From assembly GCA_021798135.1 (NCBI GenBank), contig JAJZYI010000041.1, positions 1-14,629 of the forward strand: DNA of 14,629 nucleotides, given 5' to 3'. Shown here one piece after another: positions 14,528 to 14,629 of this stretch. Positions within the stretch are counted from its first letter, which is position 1. The number at the start of each line of letters is the position of its first letter. The notes under the pieces were generated by a model. That model did not search any database. It was not told the DNA's origin and was given only the letters and a program-made list of their open reading frames with translations. The stretch is from Actinomycetes bacterium. GTDB lineage: Bacteria > Actinomycetota > Acidimicrobiia > Acidimicrobiales > UBA8190. A program made the translations under genes and the position numbers.

Positions 14528-14629
14528 TGTCCCCACGAGTATCACCGATCGAGCGCGTCCGCGCCGAGATTGACGACCTGTTCGGTTCCGAGCGCGAGCT
14601 GGGCGAGGTGTTGGAGGAGGTGGCTCGGC
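14527..14629 (+). CDS. IS256-family (mutator-type) transposase, N-terminal fragment
   Basis: This open frame of 34 codons runs off the right edge. The start, VSPRVSPIERVRAEIDDLF, followed by ELGEVLEEVAR, matches the N-terminus of actinobacterial IS256-type transposases, where the next residues usually lead into the LLLQTALEAEV-EFLGR region. The DDE catalytic residues lie outside the window. The GTG at 14527 has AAAGGAA ten bases upstream. With so few residues visible, the family call depends partly on the neighbouring terminal-repeat-like sequence. Confidence 0.65.
   Translation, partial: MSPRVSPIERVRAEIDDLFGSERELGEVLEEVAR

Larger units (their letters stand above)
14428..14629 (+). mobile_element. 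Left end of an IS256-family insertion sequence (cut by the window edge)
   Basis: GGCTCTGTCCG at 14428-14438 followed by GGTGTAAATC at 14461-14470 resembles the terminal inverted repeats I remember for actinobacterial IS256-family elements. The transposase start follows at 14527. The right end, the other inverted repeat and any 8-9-bp target duplication lie outside the window, so the exact left boundary is an estimate. The insertion leaves tacT intact. Confidence 0.6.

Noticed and set aside
13742..14545. Minus-strand 267-codon open frame opposite tacA, tacT and the IS end
   Set aside because: It crosses two recognised genes and the IS boundary, and its composition is that of an antisense shadow.

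Overview
The window is very GC-rich (roughly 70% or more by eye), uses many GTG starts, has long spurious open frames on the opposite strand, and shows two promoters that look leaderless. All this suggests the chromosome of a high-GC actinobacterium. I cannot name the genus. The region reads as a small defence island between ordinary genes on the left and an insertion sequence cut by the right edge.

Layout. 1-492 has no convincing gene; it holds a degenerate tRNA-like element (minus strand, 186-255) and two tandem copies of a 36-bp palindrome-bearing repeat (295-366). Two plus-strand genes follow: an N-terminal-domain/NUDIX fusion (493-1386) and a TY-Chap-like (YbjN/CesT-type) small protein (1494-2084). 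The minus strand then carries an AAA/archaeal-type ATPase with a C-terminal winged helix (2138-3295), a broken small membrane protein (3460-3964), and a damaged two-gene AbiE-like toxin-antitoxin pair (3966-5296). Next comes an intact four-gene SMC-type anti-plasmid operon of the Wadjet/JetABCD class (5389-13493). Divergent from it, on the plus strand, is a DUF1778/GNAT (TacA/TacT-type) toxin-antitoxin pair (13620-14416). An IS256-family element begins about 12 bp after tacT (14428 to the edge).

How the genes work together. The Wadjet operon runs jetA-jetB-jetC-jetD on the minus strand with 8-, 4- and 4-nt overlaps, so the genes are probably translationally coupled. JetC is the SMC/Rad50-like motor, JetA and JetB are the kleisin-like and accessory subunits, and JetD is the Toprim-type nuclease thought to cut small circular DNA. 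The domain set DUF2397 / DUF2398 / SbcC-like ATPase / DUF3323-DUF2399 corresponds, from memory, to the type III variant. The TacAT pair could act as an addiction module for the island.

The most informative part is 3.3-5.3 kb. The AbiE-like pair is still recognisable and keeps its GTGA stop/start overlap, but it carries three one-base contractions in G/C runs, an in-frame TGA and a 12-bp tandem duplication, while the 8-kb operon beside it is intact. That contrast points to decay of a redundant module, although base-calling error at homopolymers must be excluded. I did not find a clearly new multi-gene system. The best candidates for undescribed biology are the ATPase with its strong, apparently leaderless promoter and repeated inverted motif, the broken membrane gene beside it, the tRNA-like/36-bp repeat region, and the hairpin covering the transposase start.
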